A stretch of DNA of 6,396 nucleotides from an uncultured Paraprevotella sp. (lineage in GTDB: Bacteria; Bacteroidota; Bacteroidia; Bacteroidales; Bacteroidaceae), in NCBI GenBank assembly GCA_900766785.1, contig CAAFWT010000087.1:1-6396 (forward strand), written 5' to 3'. The notes under the pieces are model-generated. The model did no database searches and was not told where the DNA came from. It saw nothing but the letters and a program-made list of their open reading frames with translations. Both the position numbers and the translations under genes were made by a program. Shown in pieces: positions 1 to 5,938 of this stretch (position 1 is its first letter; each line of letters opens with the position of its first letter).

Positions 1-324
1 AAGGCCATGATGGAGAACTTCCGCCAGAATCCCATCACCGAAATAGCAGGAAGCAAAGTCACCCTGGCCAAGGACTTCCAGTCACTCATCCAGCGTGATG
101 CCGACGGCAAGGAAACCGCCATCGACATGCCTGGCAAGAGCAATGTGATTCAGTACTTCTGCCAGGACGGCACCAAGGTAAGTGTACGTCCCAGCGGTAC
201 CGAACCCAAGATAAAGTTCTACGTGGAGATCAAAGACAACATGACCTGCGCCGAGGACTATGCAGCATGCCTGGAGCGTGCCAAGGCCAAGGTGGAAGAA
301 GTCAAGAAATCGTTGGGCATCTGA
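1..324 (+). CDS. Phospho-sugar mutase (phosphoglucomutase/phosphomannomutase family), C-terminal part
   Basis: This is the last 107 codons of a gene that begins before the window; the reading frame is open from base 1 and stops with TGA at 322-324. The key signature is RPSGTEPK (bases 187-210), the phosphate-binding loop of the C-terminal domain of the alpha-D-phosphohexomutase family, followed by KFYVEI, the usual beta strand. These cytoplasmic enzymes interconvert hexose-1-phosphate and hexose-6-phosphate through a phosphoserine, feeding glycogen and cell-wall sugar synthesis. The catalytic serine, metal-binding and sugar-binding domains lie outside the window, so substrate specificity cannot be judged. 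The tail resembles the long (about 580 residue) PgcA-like type common in Bacteroidetes, but this is recollection rather than a measured match. The nudC-like gene starts 8 bases downstream on the same strand, suggesting co-transcription. Confidence 0.9.
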   Translation, partial: KAMMENFRQNPITEIAGSKVTLAKDFQSLIQRDADGKETAIDMPGKSNVIQYFCQDGTKVSVRPSGTEPKIKFYVEIKDNMTCAEDYAACLERAKAKVEEVKKSLGI

Positions 325-332
325 CCACGGAC

Positions 333-1091
333 ATGGACCTGCAACTCATCTATTGTCAAGGGGATATTCTGCTCACACCAGAGGGGAATATCCCCCATTC
401 TGTTCCCGACGGCATCTGTCTGAAACCCTGGAATCAGGTGACCACCATCCGTCACAATGGGGACAGTTGCCACATCATTCGCCTGGATGCTCCTCCTGCC
501 AGCCCCGAATGTGGCATAATGACACCTCTGAGGAAAAGCTTCCAGATACTCAGTCGCAACGACTATCAACTGGCCACCAAGGGAGCAGAACTCCTTTACT
601 TCGATCAGAACAGCCGTTTCTGTGGATGCTGTGGAGCTCCCATGAAATGGTCAACAGACATTAGCAAAAAGTGTACTGGATGCCACAAGGAACTATGGCC
701 CAGCCTGGCTCCTGCCATCATCGTCAGGATAGAGCGCGGAGAGAGCATCCTGATGGTGCATGCCCGAACCTTCCGAGACAAGCATTACGGACTGGTGGCT
801 GGATTCGTGGAAACGGGAGAGAGCCTGGAACAATGCGTGAAACGGGAAGTCATGGAGGAAACAGGACTTACCATCCGAGACCTTCGCTACTTCGGCAGCC
901 AATCATGGCCCTATCCCTGCGGACTGATGGTGGGCTTTACTGCCAAGTATGAAAGCGGTGAACTGCATATCCAGAAGGAGGAACTGAACTCTGCCGGATG
1001 GTTTACACGTGACCATCTACCCATCCTCCCCGACACCTGCTCTATTGCCCGACAACTGGTGGACGACTGGTTGGCCACACCTTCGGAATGA
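333..1091 (+). CDS. nudC: NAD(+)/NADH pyrophosphatase NudC (Nudix hydrolase with zinc ribbon)
   Basis: A 252-residue cytoplasmic protein, close to the roughly 257 residues of E. coli NudC. It has the family layout: a poorly conserved N-terminal domain (about 1-90), a zinc ribbon with Cys97, Cys100, Cys114 and Cys117 followed by WPSLAPAIIV, and a Nudix domain. The Nudix box is complete: Gly157, Glu163, Arg171-Glu172, Glu175-Glu176, Gly178. Downstream is SQSWPYP (189-195), the NudC version of SQPWPFP that separates NADH-type enzymes from other Nudix hydrolases. The family splits NAD(H) into NMN(H) and AMP and, in E. coli, removes NAD caps from RNA. The ATG at 333 was chosen because it follows the mutase stop by 8 bases and gives the normal length. 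An in-frame ATG at 267 would overlap the mutase and add 22 residues unlike the family. No clear ribosome-binding site is visible, so translational coupling is possible. Confidence 0.93.
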   Translation: MDLQLIYCQGDILLTPEGNIPHSVPDGICLKPWNQVTTIRHNGDSCHIIRLDAPPASPECGIMTPLRKSFQILSRNDYQLATKGAELLYFDQNSRFCGCCGAPMKWSTDISKKCTGCHKELWPSLAPAIIVRIERGESILMVHARTFRDKHYGLVAGFVETGESLEQCVKREVMEETGLTIRDLRYFGSQSWPYPCGLMVGFTAKYESGELHIQKEELNSAGWFTRDHLPILPDTCSIARQLVDDWLATPSE

Positions 1092-1116
1092 GTTCGTTAT
1101 GACTCTTGATTGAGGC

Positions 1117-1138
1117 CAGAACTCAATGCGAGTTTCTG
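1117..1138 (+). terminator. Weak hairpin after nudC, possible transcript end
   Basis: CAGAACTC (1117-1124) can pair with GAGTTTCTG (1130-1138) with a one-base bulge and a five-base loop. It starts 25 bases after the nudC stop. There is no T-run after it, so it is not a convincing intrinsic terminator. It could mark the 3' end of the transcript or help a factor-dependent stop. Confidence 0.25.
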
Positions 1139-1335
1139 CCATACACCCATGATACAGAATTGAAAAACACGAAGGATAACCGCAGAGGCCTATTGCCACT
1201 TCCTCATCCCCCACTCCTAATATTGTCCTATATATATATATTATTGTATGCGCGAGAGAATATAACACATCCATCTGTTTTCAGAATCCAAACTTGCACA
1301 TTTCTGTATTTAATGAGCATTTATTCAGAGTTTTC

Positions 1336-1366
1336 TTGCACACATAATATATTTGTGTTACCTTTG
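1336..1366 (+). promoter_or_regulatory. Bacteroidetes-type promoter for the fadL-like gene
   Basis: The -7 element TACCTTTG (1359-1366) matches TAnnTTTG, the signature of the Bacteroidetes primary sigma factor. A TTGCA at 1336-1340 sits 18 bases upstream, close to the expected place of the -33 element. Transcription would start around 1372-1375, giving a leader of about 25 bases. The A-rich stretch AAAAAG just before the ATG at 1400 is typical of translation starts in this phylum, which often lack a Shine-Dalgarno site. Confidence 0.6.
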
Positions 1367-1399
1367 CGGCCGTTTTGAACCAAAATTTATATTAAAAAG

Positions 1400-2872
1400 A
1401 TGAAAAGATTGTTCAACGCCGTGCTGGCACTTAGCCTTTCAAGCATGGCTTATGCAGGTGGACTGCTCACAAACACCAACCAGAATGCAGCATACCTGCG
1501 CCAGATGTCTCAGGATGCAATCATAGACATTACCGGTCTCTATCTCAACCCAGCAGGTACTGCCTTCCTGGCTCCTGGCTTCCACTTGAGTCTGGATGTA
1601 CAGAATGCCAAACAGAGCCGTGATATCACCACCACCTTCCCCCTCTTTGCATACAACCTCTCTAATCCCGGACAGACTCAGCATAAGTTTGAAGGTGAGG
1701 CCAGCGCGCCTGTCATTCCCAGTTTCCAACTGAGTTACAACTGGGAGCGCTGGAGCTTCAATGCATCCTTTGCCATCTCAGGTGGCGGCGGTAAATGTGA
1801 GTTCGACAAGGGCCTGGGCACCTTCGAAGCACTCTATGCCGCTCAGATTTATCAGCAGGTAAAAGCAGGAATTGCTACTGCCATGTCACAAGTGCCCGAG
1901 CTCAAGGCACTGGGTCTGGAGGCAGGACGTGACCTGGCATTTGGCGGTTACAGTCTGAATGCCTATATGAAGGGACGCCAGTATGGTTTCGGTCTGACTC
2001 TGGGTACCACATACAAGGTAAATGACAACCTGGCCGTGGCTCTCGGAGTGAAAGGCACCTATGCCAGCAACAACTACAACGGTTGGGTCAGCGATGTGAA
2101 GGCAGTTACCGTAACTCCCACTTGGGAAAATCTCAATCCCACCCAGCAGGCTGTACTTACACAGGTGAAAGCTGGGCTGGACCAGAAGGTTGGGCTGACA
2201 CTCTCACAAAGCGAGCTGGAGCTCAACTGTGACCAGACTGCTTTTGGTGTGGCTCCCATCATCGGCGTGAACTGGAGAATCAACGAGAAATGGAATCTGG
2301 CCATGCGTGCAGAGGCTCCCACAGTACTTTGGCTCAAGAACAAGAGCGAGATGAATGCCTACACACAGGGGGCCACCGCACAGAATCCCACTCTGGGACA
2401 GTTTGCCGACGGCAAGCACGTACGTGAGGACAGCCCTGCCATGATCAACATGGGCGCACAGTACAGCCCCATAGAGAAGGTGCGTCTGCAGGCTGCATGG
2501 CATTACTACTTCGACAAGCAAGCCAAGCGCTATGGCAACAAGCAGGATCTGCTGGACAAGAACACCATGGAGTTCAATGCCGGTGCCGAGTGGGACATCA
2601 TAGACCGCCTCACGGCCAGTGTAAGTTGGCAGAAGACTTGCTATCGCCAGAGCGACGAGTTCATGAACGACCTCAGCTTCACCACATCAAGCAACTCCAT
2701 CGGACTGGGCGTGCGCGTGAAATGTACAGAGCGCTTCAATGTGGACTTTGGCTACATGCACAGTTTCTATCAGAGACGTGACGTGAACACTATGACTGCT
2801 GCCGGCATGAAGACCGACCACTACTGGCGCAAGAACCGTGTGCTGGGCCTTGGTTTCAACCTGGAGTTCTAA
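1400..2872 (+). CDS. Outer-membrane transport protein, FadL/OmpP1/TodX family
   Basis: A 490-residue outer-membrane beta-barrel. It starts with a signal peptide (two basic residues, a hydrophobic core, likely cleavage after AYA at residue 19) and ends in phenylalanine (LGFNLEF), the usual signal for barrel insertion. NPAG at 50-53, shortly after the mature N-terminus, is the conserved FadL-family motif. Alternating aromatic and polar residues through the rest fit many transmembrane strands. The late segments (MEFNAGAEWDIIDRLTAS and the final strands) resemble the FadL C-terminal region. Known members take up long-chain fatty acids or aromatic hydrocarbons through a lateral opening; the substrate here is unknown. 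Length is somewhat above E. coli FadL, and insertions around 130-190 and 225-270 probably form surface loops. It has its own promoter and terminator, so it is probably a single-gene unit. Family placement is firm; the substrate is not. Confidence 0.85.
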   Translation: MKRLFNAVLALSLSSMAYAGGLLTNTNQNAAYLRQMSQDAIIDITGLYLNPAGTAFLAPGFHLSLDVQNAKQSRDITTTFPLFAYNLSNPGQTQHKFEGEASAPVIPSFQLSYNWERWSFNASFAISGGGGKCEFDKGLGTFEALYAAQIYQQVKAGIATAMSQVPELKALGLEAGRDLAFGGYSLNAYMKGRQYGFGLTLGTTYKVNDNLAVALGVKGTYASNNYNGWVSDVKAVTVTPTWENLNPTQQAVLTQVKAGLDQKVGLTLSQSELELNCDQTAFGVAPIIGVNWRINEKWNLAMRAEAPTVLWLKNKSEMNAYTQGATAQNPTLGQFADGKHVREDSPAMINMGAQYSPIEKVRLQAAWHYYFDKQAKRYGNKQDLLDKNTMEFNAGAEWDIIDRLTASVSWQKTCYRQSDEFMNDLSFTTSSNSIGLGVRVKCTERFNVDFGYMHSFYQRRDVNTMTAAGMKTDHYWRKNRVLGLGFNLEF

Positions 2873-3012
2873 TTAGGACAAAAGGAAAAGGGCACCACCC
2901 TTGACCACCCCTTTGGCGGAAAGAATAGTGCCCATCACAACCAATAAACAACAGTTTGCCCACAAGGGCATCTGAGAATGTGCCTCACGGCACTATCTAT
3001 AGGACTTTCTCA
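2873..3012 (+). other. Structured 3' untranslated region of the fadL-like gene
   Basis: No coding sequence is seen. In the + strand transcript, several stems can form before the terminator: GGGCAC (2890-2895) with GTGCCC (2928-2933); TGCCC-ACAA-GGGCA (2957-2970); and TGAGAA (2973-2978) with TTCTCA (3007-3012), enclosing GTGCC-TCAC-GGCAC (2980-2993). An alternative AAGGG-CACCA-CCCTT hairpin (2888-2902) competes with the first stem. The GGGCAC/GTGCC segments are mutually compatible, so alternative folds exist. This could be mere mRNA stabilisation or a small RNA released from the 3' end. Confidence 0.4.
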
Positions 3013-3014
3013 AG

Positions 3015-3072
3015 GGAACGGAATGGATGAAACTCTCAGGGGAGGACATCCGCTCCGTTCCTTTTTCTTTTT
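3015..3072 (+). terminator. Intrinsic terminator of the fadL-like gene
   Basis: GGAACGGA (3015-3022) pairs perfectly with TCCGTTCC (3054-3061). After a two-by-two internal loop, GGATG (3025-3029) pairs with CATCC (3047-3051). The hairpin is followed at once by TTTTTCTTTTT (3062-3072), a classic U-tract. It faces the + strand and lies 6 bases from the stop of the convergent barrel gene. On the - strand no T-run follows the hairpin, so termination of the opposing operon here would be weaker. Confidence 0.88.
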
Positions 3073-3078
3073 CACATA

Positions 3079-3810
3079 TCAGAAGGCCTGAAGCGTGAAG
3101 CCTGCCAGGAAGTAGGCCTTGCCCGAACTGGGGTTGGCGGCTATCTGAGCAAACAGGGGGATGCTGAACTTATCAGTAATGCGGATATCACGACTGGCCT
3201 TGAGGGCTACATGAGTGACAGCAAATCCTGTGGCATGCGAATAGAAACTGGTGGCATAGGGAACTGCGCCCACACTGGCCGTCCAGTCACATCCCACCCA
3301 GCTGAAGGGTGCTGCCAGCTCCATATACGATGAGTAAGCCCTCTTGCCATCCTTGTTCTCGCCGTCGTTACCAGCAAAGTTGGTGAACCAATTGAAGGAA
3401 AGGAAACCGAAATCATATCCCACATTGGCTTCAAACACATGCGAAGTATCGTTGTTGCGATATTTGAAATACTTCTCAAGGGGTGTATTGAACCAATAAT
3501 CAGTTACCCCCACATGAAATCCCTTGATCTCATAGGCCGCAGTAAGGTCAAACTCCTTTGTGTCCGAAAAGTCTGAGATTCCCACACTACCCCATGCAGT
3601 CAGGGAAAGACCCTTCCAGGCTACGCCCAAGGTGGGCTGCAGGGAGAAGTCGCCCAGGTCCTGACCACGCCAGTAATACTGACTCACAAAATCGGCAGCT
3701 ACCGTCAGCTCCACCTTATCCTCTTCTGCAGCTTCATCATCAGCCATGGCAACAGAAGTCATACAGAACATGGCGGATAAGAGAAATATCATTCTAAGTG
3801 TCTTTTTCAT
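3079..3810 (-). CDS. Putative outer-membrane porin, TorF-like small beta-barrel, in the glnK-amtB cluster
   Basis: A 243-residue exported protein. Residues 1-23 form a signal peptide ending AMA, followed by an acidic stretch (DDEAAEED) and then a beta-barrel-like sequence. It begins DFVSQYYWRGQDL and continues with LQPTLGVAWKGLSLTAWGS, the pattern of the TorF/TIGR02001-type putative porins (strand, xYxxRG, then a second strand with W/G). The last residue is Phe, as expected for BAM-assembled barrels. No lipobox is present. The ATG at 3810 was chosen because it gives a clean signal peptide and is preceded by a strong AAGGAG Shine-Dalgarno (bases 3819-3824, complementary strand). The longer in-frame start at 3933 would add 41 residues with no signal-like character. 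It lies 168 bases after amtB on the same strand, with a strong RNA hairpin between. A role in letting ammonium or small nitrogen compounds through the outer membrane is inferred from context only. Confidence 0.75.
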   Translation of the reverse strand: MKKTLRMIFLLSAMFCMTSVAMADDEAAEEDKVELTVAADFVSQYYWRGQDLGDFSLQPTLGVAWKGLSLTAWGSVGISDFSDTKEFDLTAAYEIKGFHVGVTDYWFNTPLEKYFKYRNNDTSHVFEANVGYDFGFLSFNWFTNFAGNDGENKDGKRAYSSYMELAAPFSWVGCDWTASVGAVPYATSFYSHATGFAVTHVALKASRDIRITDKFSIPLFAQIAANPSSGKAYFLAGFTLQAF

Positions 3811-3818
3811 AATAAATG

Positions 3819-3824
3819 CTCCTT
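3819..3824 (-). promoter_or_regulatory. Strong Shine-Dalgarno site of the porin gene
   Basis: The - strand reads AAGGAG, 8 bases before the ATG at 3810. Such a good match is uncommon in Bacteroidetes and decides the start codon. It also matters for the leader model, because the upstream hairpin loop contains CTCCT, which could pair with it. Confidence 0.6.
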
Positions 3825-3867
3825 TCATTGGTTTTGATTTGTAGGGTTCAAGAATCATGCTTTCTAT

Positions 3868-3923
3868 AGAGACGGAGGACCGTCGCATGGCAGGCATCCC
3901 TGAGGAGACAGCCCCCCGTCTCT
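3868..3923 (-). promoter_or_regulatory. 17-base-pair hairpin leader between amtB and the porin gene
   Basis: Read on the - strand, AGAGACGGGGGGCTGTC (3923-3907) and GACGGTCCTCCGTCTCT (3884-3868) pair along all 17 positions, with three G-U wobbles. The loop of 22 bases contains a small CAGG-GATG-CCTG hairpin (3902-3891). On the + strand the wobble positions become A-C mismatches, so the helix is specific for a transcript running from amtB into the porin gene. Local alternatives also exist: GAGAC-N8-GTCTC (3922-3905) and GACGG-TCCT-CCGTC (3884-3871). No T-run follows, so it is not an ordinary terminator. It may be an RNA stabiliser, an RNase III site or a switch; no known riboswitch class was recognised. 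Confidence 0.6.
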
Positions 3924-3930
3924 GGCTTGG

Positions 3931-3951
3931 CAAAATAGTTTTTTCTATTTG
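3931..3951 (-). promoter_or_regulatory. AT-rich inverted repeat, possible weak promoter for the porin gene
   Basis: On the - strand AAATAG and CTATTT flank six A residues, 28 to 48 bases after the amtB stop. Its right half reads CTATTTTG, which is TAnnTTTG with one base missing; if used as a -7 box, transcription would begin near 3924, right at the foot of the 17-pair hairpin. No good -33 element is visible. It could instead be a protein-binding site or a weak transcript end for amtB. Confidence 0.25.
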
Positions 3952-3978
3952 ACTTTTGTATAGTGGTAAATGTGACGT

Positions 3979-5235
3979 TTAGTTGAAACAGCTTTCGCCA
4001 TGTTCATAAATATCAAGTCCCTCTTCCTCAATGCGCTTGTCCACTCTCAGGCCCACGAGCTTCTTGATGGTCCAGAAGAGAATGATGCCTGTGACGGCTG
4101 CCCATACATCAATCACCAGGATACCGAAAGTCTGCGCAGCAAAGAAGCCAAAGCCACCGCCATAGAACGCACCGCCGTCCACGGCCAGAAGTCCTGTCAT
4201 CAGGGTACCAAAGATACCACATACTCCGTGCACGCTGCTTGCACCCACGGGATCATCAATGTGAAGTTTGCTGTCGATAAACTCAATGGAGAACACCAGT
4301 ATGACACCTGCAAGCAGACCAATGATGGCTGCACCCAGAGGGCTCACCAGGTCACATCCTGCTGTGATGGCCACCAGTCCGGCCAATACTCCATTAAGCA
4401 TCAGGGAGAAGGAAGGCTTACCGTACTTGATCCAAGTGACTGCCATCGTGGCCAAACCACCACATACAGCTGCCAGGTTGGTGGTAAGGAACACATGGCT
4501 GATGGCATTCATATTGACCTCTCCAGATGCTGCAAGCTGAGAACCGGGGTTGAATCCGAACCATCCAAACCACAAGATGAACACGCCCAAAGCAGCAGCC
4601 ATCAGGTTGTGACCGGGAATAGCGTTACTCTTTCCGCCACGATATTTACCCAAACGGGGACCTAAACAGATGGCACCAACCAAAGCCAACACACCACCCA
4701 CTGAATGTACGATGGCCGAACCAGCGAAATCATGGAATGTGGCACCAAACGTGGTCATCATGAAGGAATCAGCTTCCCCATTGCACAACCATCCTCCACC
4801 CCAGGTCCAATGGCCTTCGATGGGATAAATCAGAAGGGAGATAAAGAGCGAATATACGCAGTACATGGAGAACTTGGTGCGCTCGGCCATGGCTCCAGAC
4901 ACAATGGTGGCGCTGGTGGCACAGAACACCGTCTCAAACATCAGAAATCCCTCGGTGGGAAGATCACTCTTATAGAAGGAGAGGTCACCAAAGTTGGGCA
5001 TACCAGCAAAGCCTGCACCATCGCTGCCAAACATCAGACCAAAACCTATAAACCAGAACAGCACCGAACCCAACATGAAATCCACAAAGTTCTTGAACAG
5101 AATGTTGGCCGTATTCTTACTGCGAGTAAATCCAGCCTCACAGAGGGCAAAACCCGGCTGCATAAAGAACACCAACATAGCAGCCAGCAACATCCATACT
5201 GTATCCAATGACAAACCTATCTCTTGTATAGTCAT
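3979..5235 (-). CDS. amtB: Ammonium transporter AmtB
   Basis: A 418-residue inner-membrane channel of the Amt/Mep/Rh family, built of about 11 transmembrane segments. It conducts ammonium as NH3 plus proton. The pore twin histidines are His177 (in DFAGSAIVH) and His336 (in SSVHGVCG). The conserved aspartate Asp169 lies eight residues before the first histidine, as in E. coli (Asp160/His168). Phe104 (ETVF) and the WFGF segment at 225-228 correspond to the phenylalanine gate. The C-terminal tail EEEGLDIYEHGE (403-414) is the conserved cytoplasmic element that answers to PII binding. The ATG at 5235 was chosen because MTIQEIGLSLDTVWMLL starts directly at the first helix and AGGA precedes it; an upstream TTG (5277) would add a polar 14-residue extension. 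Unlike E. coli AmtB, no cleaved signal peptide is evident. It lies 127 bases after glnK and is probably co-transcribed with it. Confidence 0.96.
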   Translation of the reverse strand: MTIQEIGLSLDTVWMLLAAMLVFFMQPGFALCEAGFTRSKNTANILFKNFVDFMLGSVLFWFIGFGLMFGSDGAGFAGMPNFGDLSFYKSDLPTEGFLMFETVFCATSATIVSGAMAERTKFSMYCVYSLFISLLIYPIEGHWTWGGGWLCNGEADSFMMTTFGATFHDFAGSAIVHSVGGVLALVGAICLGPRLGKYRGGKSNAIPGHNLMAAALGVFILWFGWFGFNPGSQLAASGEVNMNAISHVFLTTNLAAVCGGLATMAVTWIKYGKPSFSLMLNGVLAGLVAITAGCDLVSPLGAAIIGLLAGVILVFSIEFIDSKLHIDDPVGASSVHGVCGIFGTLMTGLLAVDGGAFYGGGFGFFAAQTFGILVIDVWAAVTGIILFWTIKKLVGLRVDKRIEEEGLDIYEHGESCFN

Positions 5236-5362
5236 AATCCTGAAAATTTTAATATTAGAAGAATCTTTCCTTAGCAATCATCGCTCATATAACTCCTGAA
5301 GTGTCATCCGAGAGTCAGATGATGCATGATTGACATATCAAATAGTCTGCTACAGCAGGAGG

Positions 5363-5719
5363 TCATTTCTCCTTCTCTGCATTATAAAGAGCTATGTCAC
5401 CACGCTCTCCGGTGCGTATCCTCACAGTATCCTCCACAGGAATCACAAATATACGTCCGTCGCCTATCTCTCCCGTGCAAGCAGCTTTCTGAACAGCCTG
5501 AATGGTTTTTTCCACGTTCTTGTCCCGTACCACGATATTGAGCAGAACACGTTCTATGCTGCTGGTATCATACATCACGCCACGATAGATACGAGCCTGT
5601 CTCATCTTGCCTTCACCTCTTACATCGTAATAGGAAAACCACTCGATGTCTGCGGCAAGTAATGCTTCCTTTACATCCTCAAATTTTGTCTTTCGGATGA
5701 TTGCTTCAATTTTCTTCAT
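5363..5719 (-). CDS. glnK: Nitrogen regulatory protein PII (GlnK/GlnB family)
   Basis: A 118-residue soluble protein that forms trimers and signals nitrogen and energy state. MKKIEAIIRKTKFEDVKEAL is the typical first strand and helix. IYRGVMY (44-50) is in the T-loop, with Tyr50 matching the uridylylated Tyr51 of E. coli. The B-loop TGEIGDGRIFV (82-92) and RIRTGE (100-105) bind ATP/ADP. The T-loop is one residue shorter than in E. coli, and several ligand-contact residues differ: Gln39 becomes Met39, Lys58 becomes Arg57 and Lys90 becomes Arg89. The ATG at 5719 gives the canonical N-terminus; the longer open frame to 5863 runs back through the putative promoter. Its place just before amtB marks it as the AmtB-gating paralogue, hence glnK rather than glnB, although the two cannot be told apart by sequence alone. 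Confidence 0.94.
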   Translation of the reverse strand: MKKIEAIIRKTKFEDVKEALLAADIEWFSYYDVRGEGKMRQARIYRGVMYDTSSIERVLLNIVVRDKNVEKTIQAVQKAACTGEIGDGRIFVIPVEDTVRIRTGERGDIALYNAEKEK

Positions 5720-5788
5720 GTCAATCTCTCGCTTTATATAGTTAATACACATTATACTATTTATGTATGCATTTTGAAAGCGTTTATG

Positions 5789-5829
5789 TACTTTTGCTTT
5801 CGTTTTGCAACGTTTCCACTGCAAAAGTA
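5789..5829. repeat. Nine-base inverted repeat over the glnK promoter
   Basis: TACTTTTGC (5789-5797) and GCAAAAGTA (5821-5829) are perfect inverted copies with 23 bases between them. Each arm contains a TAnnTTTG-like box, one per strand, so the repeat may partly reflect facing promoter elements. It could also serve as a regulator site or form a hairpin in the glnK leader region. Confidence 0.45.
5822..5829 (-). promoter_or_regulatory. Likely -7 box of the glnK promoter
   Basis: On the - strand the bases read TACTTTTG, a perfect TAnnTTTG. It is the only such match facing glnK between 5720 and 6000. Transcription would start near 5815, leaving an untranslated leader of about 95 bases. No good -33 TTTG is found at the expected distance, which would fit a promoter needing an activator. 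Confidence 0.4.
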
Positions 5830-5921
5830 TTTCGTTTTGATATACCAGAAGGCACAATACCATACTTTTTGTTAACTGATATTATACTTTCTAACAGTTA
5901 CGCAACTAAAATAGTCAATTT

Positions 5922-5938
5922 GGTTACATTATGTAACC
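5922..5938. promoter_or_regulatory. 17-base perfect palindrome, probable operator upstream of glnK
   Basis: GGTTACAT-T-ATGTAACC has two perfect 8-base arms around one central base. It lies about 200 bases upstream of the glnK start and about 110 bases upstream of the proposed transcription start. Size and symmetry fit a dimeric helix-turn-helix regulator, for instance of the CRP/FNR type. Nearby TAAC-A-GTTA (5892-5900), AGTTACGCAACT (5896-5907) and GTTAAC (5871-5876) carry related half-sites. The regulator is unknown, and the site might instead belong to a gene to the right. Confidence 0.5.

Larger units (their letters stand above)
1092..1399. other. AT-rich intergenic region between nudC and the fadL-like gene
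   Basis: No gene is supported in these 308 bases. A 90-codon open frame on the + strand (1106-1378) has a low-complexity, Ile/Tyr/Leu-rich translation and runs through the promoter, so it is taken as chance. The stretch holds a weak hairpin just after nudC, an alternating TA run near 1229-1241, and the promoter of the next gene at its right end. Confidence 0.7.

Noticed and set aside
267..332. Longer nudC start at the ATG at 267
   Set aside because: It would overlap the mutase by 58 bases and add 22 Gly/Gln/Arg-rich residues unlike any NudC N-terminus; the ATG at 333 gives the normal length.
1228..1241. Alternating TA run as a possible origin or phase-variable tract
   Set aside because: It is short, in an ordinary AT-rich spacer, and no replication or invertase elements accompany it.
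1106..1378. 90-codon + strand open frame in the nudC-fadL gap
   Set aside because: The translation is low in complexity, it crosses the TA run and the promoter, and it has no family signature.
3811..3933. N-terminal extension of the porin gene to the ATG at 3933
   Set aside because: It places 41 charged residues before a perfect signal peptide, ignores the strong Shine-Dalgarno, and would translate through the 17-pair hairpin.
4000..4665. 221-codon + strand open frame opposite amtB
   Set aside because: It is antisense to a well-supported amtB gene; its His/Gln/Thr/Ser-rich translation is the typical shadow of a membrane-protein gene.
4705..5211. 168-codon + strand open frame opposite amtB
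   Set aside because: Another antisense shadow of amtB, with no start signal and no recognisable domain.
5302..5335. Inverted repeat TGTCA...TGACA and TCATC...GATGA between glnK and amtB
   Set aside because: The arms are only five bases, the pairings compete, and there is no T-run; too weak to call a terminator or leader.
5720..5863. Extended start for the PII gene
   Set aside because: PII proteins begin with MKKIEAII-like sequence; the extra 48 residues are not PII-like and span the proposed promoter.
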